In this document: positions 29,174 through 37,430 of the stretch, one piece after another
Layout of the letters: every line of letters starts with the position of its first letter
Position numbering within the stretch: the first letter of the stretch is position 1
NCBI RefSeq assembly: GCF_900167105.1
Contig: NZ_FUXE01000006.1
Span: 1 to 64,000, forward strand
Source: Porphyromonas circumdentaria
GTDB taxonomy: Bacteria; Bacteroidota; Bacteroidia; Bacteroidales; Porphyromonadaceae
Length of the DNA: 64,000 nt
Reading direction: 5' to 3'
Notes under the pieces: model-generated
What the model was told of the DNA's origin: nothing
The model's database searches: none
What the model saw: only the letters and a program-made list of their open reading frames with translations
Position numbers and translations under genes: made by a program

Positions 29174-29968
29174 TTATTGGATTAGTTTTTCGTATTCTTG
29201 CGTTAGCCAAATATATTCTTCCACATCCAAGCGTTCGGCACGGAGTGAGAATATAGGTTGGGAATAGTCATATTGCTCTCCAAAAAGACTTTTTAGGGCA
29301 TTTCGTAGTGTTTTACGTCTTTGTCCAAAAGCGGTCTTGACTACTTTTTTGAAGAGGGCTTCATCGCAAGGCAAAGATGTTCTTTTATTACGAACCAATC
29401 GTAGGACTCCTCCCTTCACTTTTGGAGGTGGATCAAAGTCCAATTCACTTACGGTAAAAAGATATTCGGCATCATACCAGCACCGTAGCAATACGGTTAG
29501 TATACCATAATCTCGTCCCCCAGGAGAGGCGCACAGACGCTCGGCAACTTCTTTCTGTAACATACCCGCGCAACAGGGTACTCTGTCCCTTAGCTCCAAG
29601 AGACGAAAAAATATTTGACTTGAGATGTTGTAGGGGTAATTCCCAATCATAACGAAAGGAGTGTCGGGCTTATCGGGGATTAGTTGTTCCTCTGGAAGAT
29701 GCAGCACATCGCCCTCTGTAATACGTTTTCCATCCGAGAAGTAGGGGAAGTACTTTTGAAGATACTCCACAGACTCGTGGTCTATTTCTAAAAGGTAGAG
29801 TTCAAAGTTCAGATTAAGCAGTACCTGTGTAAGCATTCCCATACCAGGACCAATCTCCAGAACGGGTATTCCATGCCATGGCAATATACTCTCTCCTATA
29901 GCTTGAGCAGCCGATTGATTGGTGAGGAAATGTTGCCCGAGGGCTTTTTTGGCACGTACTTTATTCAT
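29174..29968 (-). CDS. rsmA: 16S rRNA dimethyladenosine transferase (KsgA/RsmA)
   Basis: The 264-residue methyltransferase dimethylates two adjacent adenosines near the 3' end of 16S rRNA, a late check in small-subunit assembly. The start AKKALGQHFLTNQSAAQAI is the family signature. The SAM-binding motif is LEIGPGMGMLT (about 37-47). The catalytic motif reads GNYPYNISSQI, with Y in place of the common L. The C-terminal FGQRRKTLRNALK segment is typical. It is divergent from the membrane protein at 30125 across 156 bases. Confidence 0.95.
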   Translation of the reverse strand: MNKVRAKKALGQHFLTNQSAAQAIGESILPWHGIPVLEIGPGMGMLTQVLLNLNFELYLLEIDHESVEYLQKYFPYFSDGKRITEGDVLHLPEEQLIPDKPDTPFVMIGNYPYNISSQIFFRLLELRDRVPCCAGMLQKEVAERLCASPGGRDYGILTVLLRCWYDAEYLFTVSELDFDPPPKVKGGVLRLVRNKRTSLPCDEALFKKVVKTAFGQRRKTLRNALKSLFGEQYDYSQPIFSLRAERLDVEEYIWLTQEYEKLIQ

Positions 29969-30055
29969 ATGCTCTTTGAAATATCAAGTATATTTGCACT
30001 GTTTATGGCTGCGAAGTTAGATATTCATGTTCTATTACAGGATATAAGAGCCCTA

Positions 30056-30063
30056 TAACTTTG
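30056..30063 (+). promoter_or_regulatory. Candidate -7 box for the flippase-like gene
   Basis: TAACTTTG matches TAnnTTTG and lies 61 bases before the start codon at 30125. No good -33 TTG is seen at the right distance. Confidence 0.35.
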
Positions 30064-30124
30064 TCCCAACAAGAAAAAAAGGAATTATGAAACAAACCAT
30101 TTAGCCTCGATAAATACTTTAAGA

Positions 30125-31144
30125 ATGAGTAGTTTACGCGCTTTGTTTTCAAAGAAAAATCTGTTTCGATATTCTTTTTCATTGTTGTTGGGTATTGGAT
30201 TGCTTTTTTGGGTATATCAGTCAATAGATATTACTCATCTCCAATCTTATCTTTTAGATAGCAGTATTCGGTGGAAGATCATATTCGCCTCTATTTTTAT
30301 GGGAGTCTTGGCCAATTTCTTTAGAGGTCTTCGTTGGAGGTTGCTTATAGCTCCTTTTAGTACTCCCCCTCCGAGGAGGATTAATGTCGTATTGGCTTCG
30401 TGGGGCTGTTTCTCTATGAATCTACTCTTTCCTCGAGCTGGAGAAGTTTGGCGATGCGCTGCTCTGGCTCGTCGAGAACATCTTTCTTTTTCCAAACTCT
30501 TGGGCTCCCTTTTTATGGATAGGATCATGGACGTCGTGGCGATTGTGTTCCTAATTGTTGGAGGAGGGTTTCTTTTTAGGGATAGTTTAGTTCTGTTTTT
30601 CTCGGCACAGAGCAATTGGGGCGAAAGAATACAGCTTTGGTTACTCTCTCCTAAATTTTGGCTGTTGATAGTAGTGCTACTCCTGCTCATATCCGTGGGG
30701 GTTATTTGGATATATAAGAGAAATTTATGGCAGAAAGTAAAGGCTGAGATTCGGATGATTGTGGAGGGATTTAGCTCTATACGTTCGTTGCCCCATCCGT
30801 GGCTATTCCTATTGTACTCGGTCTTGATGTGGGTTTGTTACTATTACGCCTTTCGTATGACATTCGATGCCTTTACCTTTACGCAAGGTTTAGAATGCAG
30901 CGTGGCTTTATTGGCTTTTATTATGGGAACAATAGGAGTTGTGGCACCTGTGCAGTCGGGTATTGGAGCTTGGCACTTTATGGTTATCACTACACTGACG
31001 CTTTTTGGGGTAGCGCGACAAGATGCGGGTGTTTTCGCTCTTGTGGTACACACGTTTCAAACCCTTGGAAATGCTTTTGTTGGTTTTTTTGCTATCTTAG
31101 TGCTACCTTTACTGAACAAAAACTATAATAGAACAGCTAAATAA
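30125..31144 (+). CDS. Flippase-like membrane protein (YbhN/AglD, LPG synthase TM-domain family)
   Basis: The 339-residue protein has about eight membrane segments, beginning FSLLLGIGLLFWVYQSI and ending AFVGFFAILVLPLL. Family positions include FFRGLRWRLLIAP (about 63-75), LLFPRAGEVWRCAAL (about 100-114), GSLFMDRIMDVVAIV and the late PVQSGIGAWHFM. These proteins share the membrane domain of lysylphosphatidylglycerol synthase without its catalytic part, and are thought to help move lipid-linked molecules; the substrate is unknown. pepD starts 10 bases after its stop. Confidence 0.85.
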   Translation: MSSLRALFSKKNLFRYSFSLLLGIGLLFWVYQSIDITHLQSYLLDSSIRWKIIFASIFMGVLANFFRGLRWRLLIAPFSTPPPRRINVVLASWGCFSMNLLFPRAGEVWRCAALARREHLSFSKLLGSLFMDRIMDVVAIVFLIVGGGFLFRDSLVLFFSAQSNWGERIQLWLLSPKFWLLIVVLLLLISVGVIWIYKRNLWQKVKAEIRMIVEGFSSIRSLPHPWLFLLYSVLMWVCYYYAFRMTFDAFTFTQGLECSVALLAFIMGTIGVVAPVQSGIGAWHFMVITTLTLFGVARQDAGVFALVVHTFQTLGNAFVGFFAILVLPLLNKNYNRTAK

Positions 31145-31154
31145 AACAAAGCTT

Positions 31155-32609
31155 ATGGCAAAAGAAATTCTGAATTTGCAACCCGCTTCCGTATGGAAGT
31201 ATTTTTATGATTTCACACAGATACCTCGACCTACAGGACAGATGGAAGAGGTAACTAACTATGTATATGAATGTGGTAAAAAAATGGGGCTTGAGACCTT
31301 GCGTGATGAGGTAGGTAATATCCTTATCCGAAAGCCTGCTACAAAAGGTTATGAAAATAGACCGATTGTAACGCTGCAGTCTCACGTAGACATGGTGCCT
31401 CAGAAGAATTCAGATGTTGAGCATGATTTCTCCAAAGACCCTATTGATGCTTACATTGATGGCGAGTGGGTAAAAGCAAGAGGTACTACACTCGGAGCTG
31501 ACAACGCTATCGGAGCCTCTATGGCTCTTGCTATTATGGAAGATAATTCTTTGGAACATGGTCCCCTTGAGGCACTCTTTACTATCAATGAAGAAGTTGG
31601 TATGGATGGAGCTAATGGCTTAAAACCAGGGTTCTTAAAAGGTGATATTCTCCTCAACATAGACTCTGAAGTAGAGGGGAAACTCTTTATTGGTTGTGCT
31701 GGAGGGGTAGATGTGAATGTTTCTTTAGAGTATAAAGAGCAGGAAACTTCTTCAGAAGATGATTGTGCCGTACGTCTATCTCTTGTAGGGCTCAAGGGCG
31801 GACACTCAGGAGTAGATATTCACGTGGGTAGAGCCAATGCCAACAAGTTAATGGCACGTCTTCTTAAGGCTGCGATAGAGGAGTTTGGAATTCGTCTCTC
31901 TTCCTTGGAGGGGGGGACTATGCGCAATGCTATACCCCGTGAAGCGTTTGCAATCATTACGTTGGCTCCAGAGGATAGTGAAAACTTCAATAAGTTCATC
32001 GCCAAATTTGAAGCTCTCTTTACCAAAGAATTTGCAGGTATAGAAGATAAAATCACTCTCAAAGTAGAGAAGTGTGAGTTACCCAAATTCTTGATTCCAG
32101 AAGATGTTCAGGATAATTTGATAAATGCCTTAGAGGCTTGTCAGAATGGCCCTGTCTCTATGCTCCAAAGCTTCCCAGATACAGTTGAGGCCTCTACTAA
32201 CCTTTCTATTGTTCGTGCTGGAGGAGGCAAGGTTACTGTAAACTTCCTTGTGAGAAGTTCTTCCGATAGTCGTAAGATGTGGGTTGCATCAAGTATTGAA
32301 AGTACTTTCTTGCTTATGGGGGCTAAGGTAGAGTTTGATGCTTCTTACACAGGGTGGCAACCTAATGCTCAGTCTCATATTATGACCGTGATGAGTAAGG
32401 CCTTTGAAGATTTTTATAAGGAAAAGCCCGATATTAAGGTTATGCACGCAGGCTTGGAGTGCGGTATAATTCAAGGTGTTATGCCCGATATGGATATGAT
32501 TTCGTTCGGTCCAGAGATCAGACATCCCCATTCTCCAGATGAGAAAGTGCATATCGAGTCGGTAGCTCGCTCTTATCAGGTTCTTTTGAATACACTCAAA
32601 TTAGTTTAA
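31155..32609 (+). CDS. pepD: Aminoacyl-histidine dipeptidase (PepD, M20 family)
   Basis: This 484-residue cytoplasmic zinc peptidase splits Xaa-His and other dipeptides. Metal and catalytic sites appear in order: LQSHVDMVPQ, TTLGADNAIGASMAL, INEEVGMDGANGL, and HAGLECGIIQG near the C-terminus. GGHSGVDIHVGRANANKL lies in the dimerisation domain. The length fits the PepD family (about 485). It probably shares a transcript with the flippase-like gene upstream and may run on into fabD, which starts 27 bases later. With PepT and the OPT transporter it points to peptides as a main food source. Confidence 0.95.
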   Translation: MAKEILNLQPASVWKYFYDFTQIPRPTGQMEEVTNYVYECGKKMGLETLRDEVGNILIRKPATKGYENRPIVTLQSHVDMVPQKNSDVEHDFSKDPIDAYIDGEWVKARGTTLGADNAIGASMALAIMEDNSLEHGPLEALFTINEEVGMDGANGLKPGFLKGDILLNIDSEVEGKLFIGCAGGVDVNVSLEYKEQETSSEDDCAVRLSLVGLKGGHSGVDIHVGRANANKLMARLLKAAIEEFGIRLSSLEGGTMRNAIPREAFAIITLAPEDSENFNKFIAKFEALFTKEFAGIEDKITLKVEKCELPKFLIPEDVQDNLINALEACQNGPVSMLQSFPDTVEASTNLSIVRAGGGKVTVNFLVRSSSDSRKMWVASSIESTFLLMGAKVEFDASYTGWQPNAQSHIMTVMSKAFEDFYKEKPDIKVMHAGLECGIIQGVMPDMDMISFGPEIRHPHSPDEKVHIESVARSYQVLLNTLKLV

Positions 32610-32636
32610 TACAGATATTTAGAAGATATTCGCATT

Positions 32637-33524
32637 ATGAAAAAGGCTTATGTATTTCCTGGTCAAGGGGCTCAGTTCGTAGGCATGGGGCTTCCTCTTT
32701 ATGAGGGGAACCCTACAGCAAAACAACTTTTTGAAGAGGCTAACGATATTTTGGGCTTTTCGATCACAGATATAATGTTCAAAGGAACGGACGAAGAGCT
32801 TAAGCAAACTAAGGTTACGCAGCCAGCTGTCTTTTTGCATTCCGTTATTTTGGCTCGTTGTTTAGGCGATGAATTCCGTCCAGATATGTTGGCAGGGCAC
32901 TCCTTAGGAGAGTTTTCCGCTTTGGTTGCAGGAAAAGCTCTTTCTTTTGCAGATGGTTTGCAGTTGGTTTCTAAGCGAGCTCAGGCTATGCAAAAGGCTT
33001 GTGAGAAAACCTCTTCTACTATGGCAGCTGTATTAGGATTACCCGATGAAAAGGTCACAGAGGTATGTGCTTCTATAACAGATGAGATCGTTGTAGCTGC
33101 CAATTATAATTGCCCAGGACAGATTGTTATATCTGGTACTATTGCAGGGGTAGAGAAGGCTTGTGAGCTTCTTAAGGCTGCAGGGGCAAAGAGAGCCTTG
33201 CCTCTAAAGGTAGGTGGAGCTTTTCATTCTCCTCTTATGGAGCCAGCTCGAGAAGAATTGGCAAAGGCGATTTCTGATACTGTTTTCTCTGCTCCCATAG
33301 CACCTATCTATCAAAATGTGGTGGCTAAAGCAGTGGTAGACCCTGCTGAAATAAAGGAAAACCTTATTAAGCAACTTACAGCCCCTGTACGTTGGACAGA
33401 GTCTGTTACGCAGATGGTAGCAGATGGTGCAACTTATTTTGTGGAGTTAGGACCAGGTAGCGTACTCCAAGGTTTAGTGCGTAAAATAGCTTCAACAGTG
33501 GAAGTAGAAGGAAGAGAGCAATAA
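32637..33524 (+). CDS. fabD: Malonyl-CoA:ACP transacylase
   Basis: FabD, 295 residues, moves malonyl from CoA to acyl carrier protein to feed fatty acid synthesis. The fold begins YVFPGQGAQFVGMG. The nucleophile is S89 in AGHSLGEFSA. The partner histidine is in KVGGAFHSPLM near residue 197. The late segment ELGPGSVLQGLVRKI is conserved. Other fab genes are not adjacent. trxB starts 24 bases later, so the two are probably co-transcribed. Confidence 0.95.
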   Translation: MKKAYVFPGQGAQFVGMGLPLYEGNPTAKQLFEEANDILGFSITDIMFKGTDEELKQTKVTQPAVFLHSVILARCLGDEFRPDMLAGHSLGEFSALVAGKALSFADGLQLVSKRAQAMQKACEKTSSTMAAVLGLPDEKVTEVCASITDEIVVAANYNCPGQIVISGTIAGVEKACELLKAAGAKRALPLKVGGAFHSPLMEPAREELAKAISDTVFSAPIAPIYQNVVAKAVVDPAEIKENLIKQLTAPVRWTESVTQMVADGATYFVELGPGSVLQGLVRKIASTVEVEGREQ

Positions 33525-33548
33525 TTTTTAGAATACACACAAAAACAA

Positions 33549-34499
33549 ATGAGTAATACAAACGAACACGTACGTTGTCTGATTTTAGGTTCTGGACCTG
33601 CTGGTTATACAGCAGCTATCTATGCTTCTCGTGCCAACTTACGTCCTCTTTTATATTCTGGTCTCCAACCTGGAGGACAGTTGACCACTACAACGGATGT
33701 CGAGAATTTCCCTGGATATCCAGATGGTATAACGGGTCCCGAAATGATGAACCAATTAAAGGAACAAGCTCTTCGTTTCGGTACGGACATTCGCTCGGGT
33801 ATGGCTACAGAAGTGGACTTATCCAAGAAACCTTACACGGTAACAATCGATGGCGAAAAGAAGATAACTACAGACGCTCTCATCATAGCAACAGGAGCTG
33901 CAGCTAAGTATCTCGGATTGCCTGATGAAGAAAAGTATGCAGGTATGGGGGTTTCTGCTTGTGCTACTTGCGACGGATTCTTCTATAGAGGCCGTACTGT
34001 AGCTGTAGTAGGAGGTGGAGATACTGCTTGTGAAGAGGCTATTTACCTTGCAGGATTGGCTAAGAAAGTTTATCTCATAGTACGTAAAAACTATTTGAGA
34101 GCTTCTCAAGTAATGCAAGATCGTGTCCTCAATAATCCTAAGATTGAGGTCCTTTTCGAGCACAATACAGTAGGTTTGTTTGGAGAGGATGGAGTAGAGG
34201 GAGCACATCTGGTTAAGCGTAAAGGTGAGTCCGATGAGTCAATGGTAGATATCGATATAGATGGATTCTTCTTGGCAATCGGTCACAAACCCAATACTGA
34301 CATCTTCAAAGGACAGATTGAGTTGGATGAGTCTGGGTATATCATAACTCATAACGGCACACCTCTGACTAATGTACCTGGTGTATTTGCTGCTGGAGAT
34401 GTGGCAGACTCTCGTTATCGTCAAGCAATTACCTCTGCAGGGTCTGGCTGTAAAGCAGCTTTAGAGGCAGAGAAATATCTTGTAGAGAATAACTTATAA
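33549..34499 (+). CDS. trxB: Thioredoxin reductase
   Basis: This 316-residue flavoprotein uses NADPH to recharge thioredoxin. The FAD site is LILGSGPAGYTAAIYASRA (about 11-29). The active disulfide is C138-C141 in ACATCDGFF. The NADPH fold has VVGGGDTACEEA. The C-terminal FAD contact is GVFAAGDVADSRYRQAITSAGSG. It is likely the source of reducing power for the Bcp peroxidase at 11879. A terminator follows at 34514-34545. Confidence 0.96.
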   Translation: MSNTNEHVRCLILGSGPAGYTAAIYASRANLRPLLYSGLQPGGQLTTTTDVENFPGYPDGITGPEMMNQLKEQALRFGTDIRSGMATEVDLSKKPYTVTIDGEKKITTDALIIATGAAAKYLGLPDEEKYAGMGVSACATCDGFFYRGRTVAVVGGGDTACEEAIYLAGLAKKVYLIVRKNYLRASQVMQDRVLNNPKIEVLFEHNTVGLFGEDGVEGAHLVKRKGESDESMVDIDIDGFFLAIGHKPNTDIFKGQIELDESGYIITHNGTPLTNVPGVFAAGDVADSRYRQAITSAGSGCKAALEAEKYLVENNL

Positions 34500-34513
34500 A
34501 ACACGATGGAAAG

Positions 34514-34545
34514 AGCCTTTCCTCTTTGGGAGGAGAGGCTTTTTT
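34514..34545 (+). terminator. Terminator after trxB
   Basis: AGCCTTTCCTC pairs with GGAGGAGAGGCT around a short TTTG loop, and the stem runs straight into TTTTT (34541-34545). Confidence 0.85.
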
Positions 34546-34621
34546 CTTTTGTATCGAACTTCTTTTTGAATATATATAGTGGTACAACCTTTCTTCTTCT
34601 CGAGATTAGTAATTCATTAAG

Positions 34622-35689
34622 ATGACAGAAAGATATATTCGTTATTTCCTTTTGGGACTTTTGTGTACCTTATCTTTTTTCAATTTGAGAGGGCAAACGG
34701 TAGAGGAGGCGGAAGCTTTGACCGCACAAGGGGCTTTCCACGAGGCGGATGCTATGTACCATTTGCTCTTGGAAAAGTCTCCCAATAGTGCCGCGCTTAG
34801 GGATTCGTGGGCCAAGATGCTTATGCAATCTGCCCAATATGATAGAGCGATAGAGGTCTTATCTGCCGTAAGGGGGAAAAAGAAAGATACTACGTTAGAC
34901 CTCTTGGCTCACTCTTATTACTATTCTTATCGTTTCTCTGAGGCAGTGACAACCATAGAACTTATGGGGGGGAAAAGGAAAGTGGTATCTGAGGAGATTA
35001 AGTCTTTGCGTGCAATGGCACACAGGGCAGCGAAGATGTTGGAGTATTCAGAGCGTATAGAAGTCATTGACAGTGTGCAGATAGATGCAATTCATTTGAT
35101 GAACTTTCCCCAAGGAAAGTTGTCAAAAGAGTGGGGTAAATTCCTAACGAAAAGAGGGGTATTGGCGGACTCTTTTCTTTTTTCTTCTCTCTACGAAAGT
35201 AGTTTAGGGCTTTTACGTTTTTTCTCTATGCAAGGGGAGAATGGAGACTCTGATTTATTTTACACCCAAAAGGTCGGTGGAGATTGGAGACCAACGGAGC
35301 CTTTGACTCCTCTCAATACATCTTTTGAAGAGGCTTTTCCTATCTTAAGACAAGATGGCATAACTCTTATATTTGCCCGAAAGAGTCCCGATGGTATAGG
35401 TGGGTACGATCTCTATTTAACGAGAAAAAATTTAGATACAGAAGAATTTCTCTCTCCAACGCTTTTGGGGATGCCTTTCAACTCTCCTTTTAATGATTTC
35501 TTTCTGATCTATGATGATTTGTATAAGATAGGAGTTTTAGCTTCTGATCGTTATTGCCCAGCGGGTAAGGTAAATATTTACACCTTTCATCTAAACGAGC
35601 AGCCTCAAAGAATAACAACCAACGATTTAGAGTCTAAGCGACCTCTCGCTGCTTGGTATCCCTGGCGTTCTACTCAATATGGAGAATAG
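34622..35689 (+). CDS. Secreted TPR and PD40-like protein of unknown function
   Basis: A 355-residue protein with a signal peptide (about residues 8-24, ending LRGQ). Tetratricopeptide-like helices run from about 26 to 145 (AEALTAQGAFHEADAMYHLL, then LLAHSYYYSYRFSEAVTTIE). A beta-rich part follows (about 185-345) with ILRQDGITLIFARKSPDGIGGYDLYLTRK, the PD40 / WD40-like pattern. TPR plus PD40 occurs in Bacteroidota envelope proteins such as PorE of the type IX system, but the OmpA-like end of PorE is missing here. A role in the envelope is inferred only. It lies between terminator 34514-34545 and the nucleoside phosphorylase. Confidence 0.65.
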   Translation: MTERYIRYFLLGLLCTLSFFNLRGQTVEEAEALTAQGAFHEADAMYHLLLEKSPNSAALRDSWAKMLMQSAQYDRAIEVLSAVRGKKKDTTLDLLAHSYYYSYRFSEAVTTIELMGGKRKVVSEEIKSLRAMAHRAAKMLEYSERIEVIDSVQIDAIHLMNFPQGKLSKEWGKFLTKRGVLADSFLFSSLYESSLGLLRFFSMQGENGDSDLFYTQKVGGDWRPTEPLTPLNTSFEEAFPILRQDGITLIFARKSPDGIGGYDLYLTRKNLDTEEFLSPTLLGMPFNSPFNDFFLIYDDLYKIGVLASDRYCPAGKVNIYTFHLNEQPQRITTNDLESKRPLAAWYPWRSTQYGE

Positions 35690-35731
35690 AAAGCTTCATA
35701 ATTATAGGTAAACAAACTTTGTAATAATATT

Positions 35732-36613
35732 ATGGAAAAACGTATAATACCTCCTTCCGAACTCATTGTAAACTCCGATGGTTCTGTTTTTCATTTGCAT
35801 CTTAAGCCAGAGCAGTTGTCCGATAAGATTCTTTTATGCGGAGATCCAGATAGGGTGGGTATGATTGCTTCTCGATTTGAGTCTATAGAGTGCGATGTGT
35901 CGAATAGAGAGTTTCGCACCATAACAGGGTTGTATAAGGGAAAGCGTCTTACGATTCAGAGCCATGGTATAGGCGGAGATAACATAGAAATTGTGGTTAA
36001 CGAGCTTGATATCCTTGCCAACTTTGATTTAGAAAAGCGTTGTGTAAGGGATGAGTTTCGCCAGTTAACGATGGTACGCATAGGTACCTCTGGAGGGATA
36101 CAGCCTGAGGTACCTATTGGTGCTTATGTTGTGGCAGAAAAGACTATCGGTTTTGATGGTGTGATTAATTTCTACGCTAATACTCGTTCTATACGAGATG
36201 TAGAATACGAAAAGGCCTTGATGCAGCAACTCGACTGGAAAATAGAAGGGCTTACACCCTATGTGGTTACTGCAGATAAAGAACTTTTGGAGCAGATAGT
36301 AGGAACAGATGAATATATAGTAAGAGGCTCCACGATTGCCTGCAACGGTTTTTACGCTCCTCAAGGAAGAAAACTTAGACTTCCTCTCGCAGATGAAGAG
36401 TTGAACAAAAAGATAGAGGATTTTCGCTATAAAGAATTTAAGATTACAAACTTTGAAATGGAGTCTTCTGCTCTATCGGGTATGGCAAGTCTTTTAGGTC
36501 ATAAAGCTCTGACCATTTGCTGCATCATAGCGGGACGACAAAACCTGAATATGAATACAGACTACAAAGGCAGTATAGAGGGACTAATTGATTTGGTTCT
36601 GGAGCGCATCTAA
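35732..36613 (+). CDS. Nucleoside phosphorylase (uridine phosphorylase-like)
   Basis: The 293-residue protein belongs to the PNP/UDP phosphorylase family, which splits nucleosides with phosphate to release the base and ribose-1-phosphate. LLCGDPDRVGMIASRF supplies the phosphate-binding start. MVRIGTSGGIQPEVPIGAYV and KITNFEMESSALSGMASLLG (the FEMES ribose-binding motif) are clear. Uridine phosphorylase is the likeliest specificity, since it is longer than typical E. coli Udp (253) but lacks purine-type signatures; this is not certain. It could act after Cdd in pyrimidine salvage. Confidence 0.88.
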   Translation: MEKRIIPPSELIVNSDGSVFHLHLKPEQLSDKILLCGDPDRVGMIASRFESIECDVSNREFRTITGLYKGKRLTIQSHGIGGDNIEIVVNELDILANFDLEKRCVRDEFRQLTMVRIGTSGGIQPEVPIGAYVVAEKTIGFDGVINFYANTRSIRDVEYEKALMQQLDWKIEGLTPYVVTADKELLEQIVGTDEYIVRGSTIACNGFYAPQGRKLRLPLADEELNKKIEDFRYKEFKITNFEMESSALSGMASLLGHKALTICCIIAGRQNLNMNTDYKGSIEGLIDLVLERI

Positions 36614-36636
36614 GCAATACTTTTCTACTTGGGATA

Positions 36637-36666
36637 TTGTCTTTTTGCATAAATGTATTACCTTTG
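36637..36666 (+). promoter_or_regulatory. Bacteroidota-type promoter for rpsO
   Basis: TTG (36637-36639), a 19-base spacer and TACCTTTG (36659-36666) match the consensus. The leader would be about 60 bases and contains GGGTGCAGCACCC, a short palindrome that could take part in S15 autoregulation. Confidence 0.65.
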
Positions 36667-36731
36667 CGGGCGATCTGCAACCGTAGTGCGGGTGCAGCAC
36701 CCTTTGTTTAACTCGTTAATATAAAAACGAA

Positions 36732-37001
36732 ATGTATTTAGATTCAGCTAAGAAGAAAGAGATCTTCGAACAGTATGGACAGTCGTCTAACGACACAGGT
36801 AGTGTAGAGAGCCAAGTTGCTCTTTTTACGTATCGCATTGCTCACTTGACAGAGCACCTTAAATCTAATAAAAAAGACTTCGCAACAGCACGTGCGCTTA
36901 AGATGTTAGTAGGAAAGCGTCGTCGTCTTTTAGATTATGTGGCGAAGAAAGATATTGAGCGTTATCGTGCTCTTATTGCGAAATTAGGTATTCGCCGATA
37001 A
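36732..37001 (+). CDS. rpsO: 30S ribosomal protein S15
   Basis: This 89-residue protein is a primary binder of 16S rRNA in the central domain of the small subunit. The signature is clear: NDTGSVESQVALFTYRIAHL, then LTEHLKSNKKDFATARALKM, and GKRRRLLDYVAKKDIERYRA. The length is exactly that of the family. It is transcribed alone from its own promoter and ends in two stacked hairpins. S15 often represses its own translation through its leader; a structure for that cannot be proved here. Confidence 0.97.
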   Translation: MYLDSAKKKEIFEQYGQSSNDTGSVESQVALFTYRIAHLTEHLKSNKKDFATARALKMLVGKRRRLLDYVAKKDIERYRALIAKLGIRR

Positions 37002-37014
37002 AGCCCAATCTTCG

Positions 37015-37057
37015 GTAAGACAGTTGCTCTCGTAGGGAGAGTTTTTAGAAGTCTTAC
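37015..37057 (+). terminator. Nested hairpin after rpsO, possible first terminator
   Basis: An inner stem CTCTC (37027-37031) / GAGAG (37037-37041) followed by TTTTT is enclosed by an outer stem GTAAGAC (37015-37021) / GTCTTAC (37051-37057). The inner part alone looks like a weak terminator. The outer stem would compete with its T tract. Confidence 0.45.
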
Positions 37058-37070
37058 TTGATTTAGTCCT

Positions 37071-37112
37071 AAACTCTCGGAAGTTTTGTATAGAAACTTC
37101 CGAGAGTTTTTT
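37071..37112 (+). terminator. Strong terminator after rpsO
   Basis: AAACTCTCGGAAGTTT (37071-37086) pairs perfectly with AAACTTCCGAGAGTTT, a 16-bp stem with a 7-base loop, followed by a run of T. Confidence 0.93.
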
Positions 37113-37286
37113 CTTGTCTCTTCTATGTAAGGCTACTGCATATAGTATAGTTTTTGTTTGTCTTTTCTCAATTTAGGGAAAGAGACGTTCCTATTCAAGT
37201 TCTGAAGTCGGTTTTATATTCGATTTTTTTATCTCTCTTATTCAAAAAGTGTATACGGCTATAGATATTTTCAAATAGATAGAGAC

Positions 37287-37294
37287 TAAATTTG
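37287..37294 (+). promoter_or_regulatory. Candidate -7 box for fhs
   Basis: TAAATTTG matches TAnnTTTG. The start codon is 137 bases downstream. No clear -33 box at the usual spacing. Confidence 0.35.
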
Positions 37295-37430
37295 TGTCAG
37301 AGAGTGGTGAATGCTATATGGCTACGGTCCAAAGAGCGGGAGAGAATAGGAGAAATTTTGCTCGTACCATGACCTAAAGCAGAAGCCTCTTTTTAGATTA
37401 CAGGAAAGTATTATTAAAGTATTATTGCTT

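Larger units (their letters stand above)
37002..37430. other. 429-bp gap between rpsO and fhs
   Basis: The first 110 bases hold the rpsO 3' end: a nested structure (37015-37057) and a strong terminator (37071-37112). A TAAATTTG box at 37287-37294 is a candidate -7 element for fhs, with a leader of about 130 bases. That leader shows no recognisable riboswitch. Nothing else is seen. Confidence 0.6.

Noticed and set aside
37295-37430. Folate-type riboswitch before fhs
   Set aside because: The leader is long enough, but I could not find the conserved core of a tetrahydrofolate riboswitch, and these are known from other phyla.
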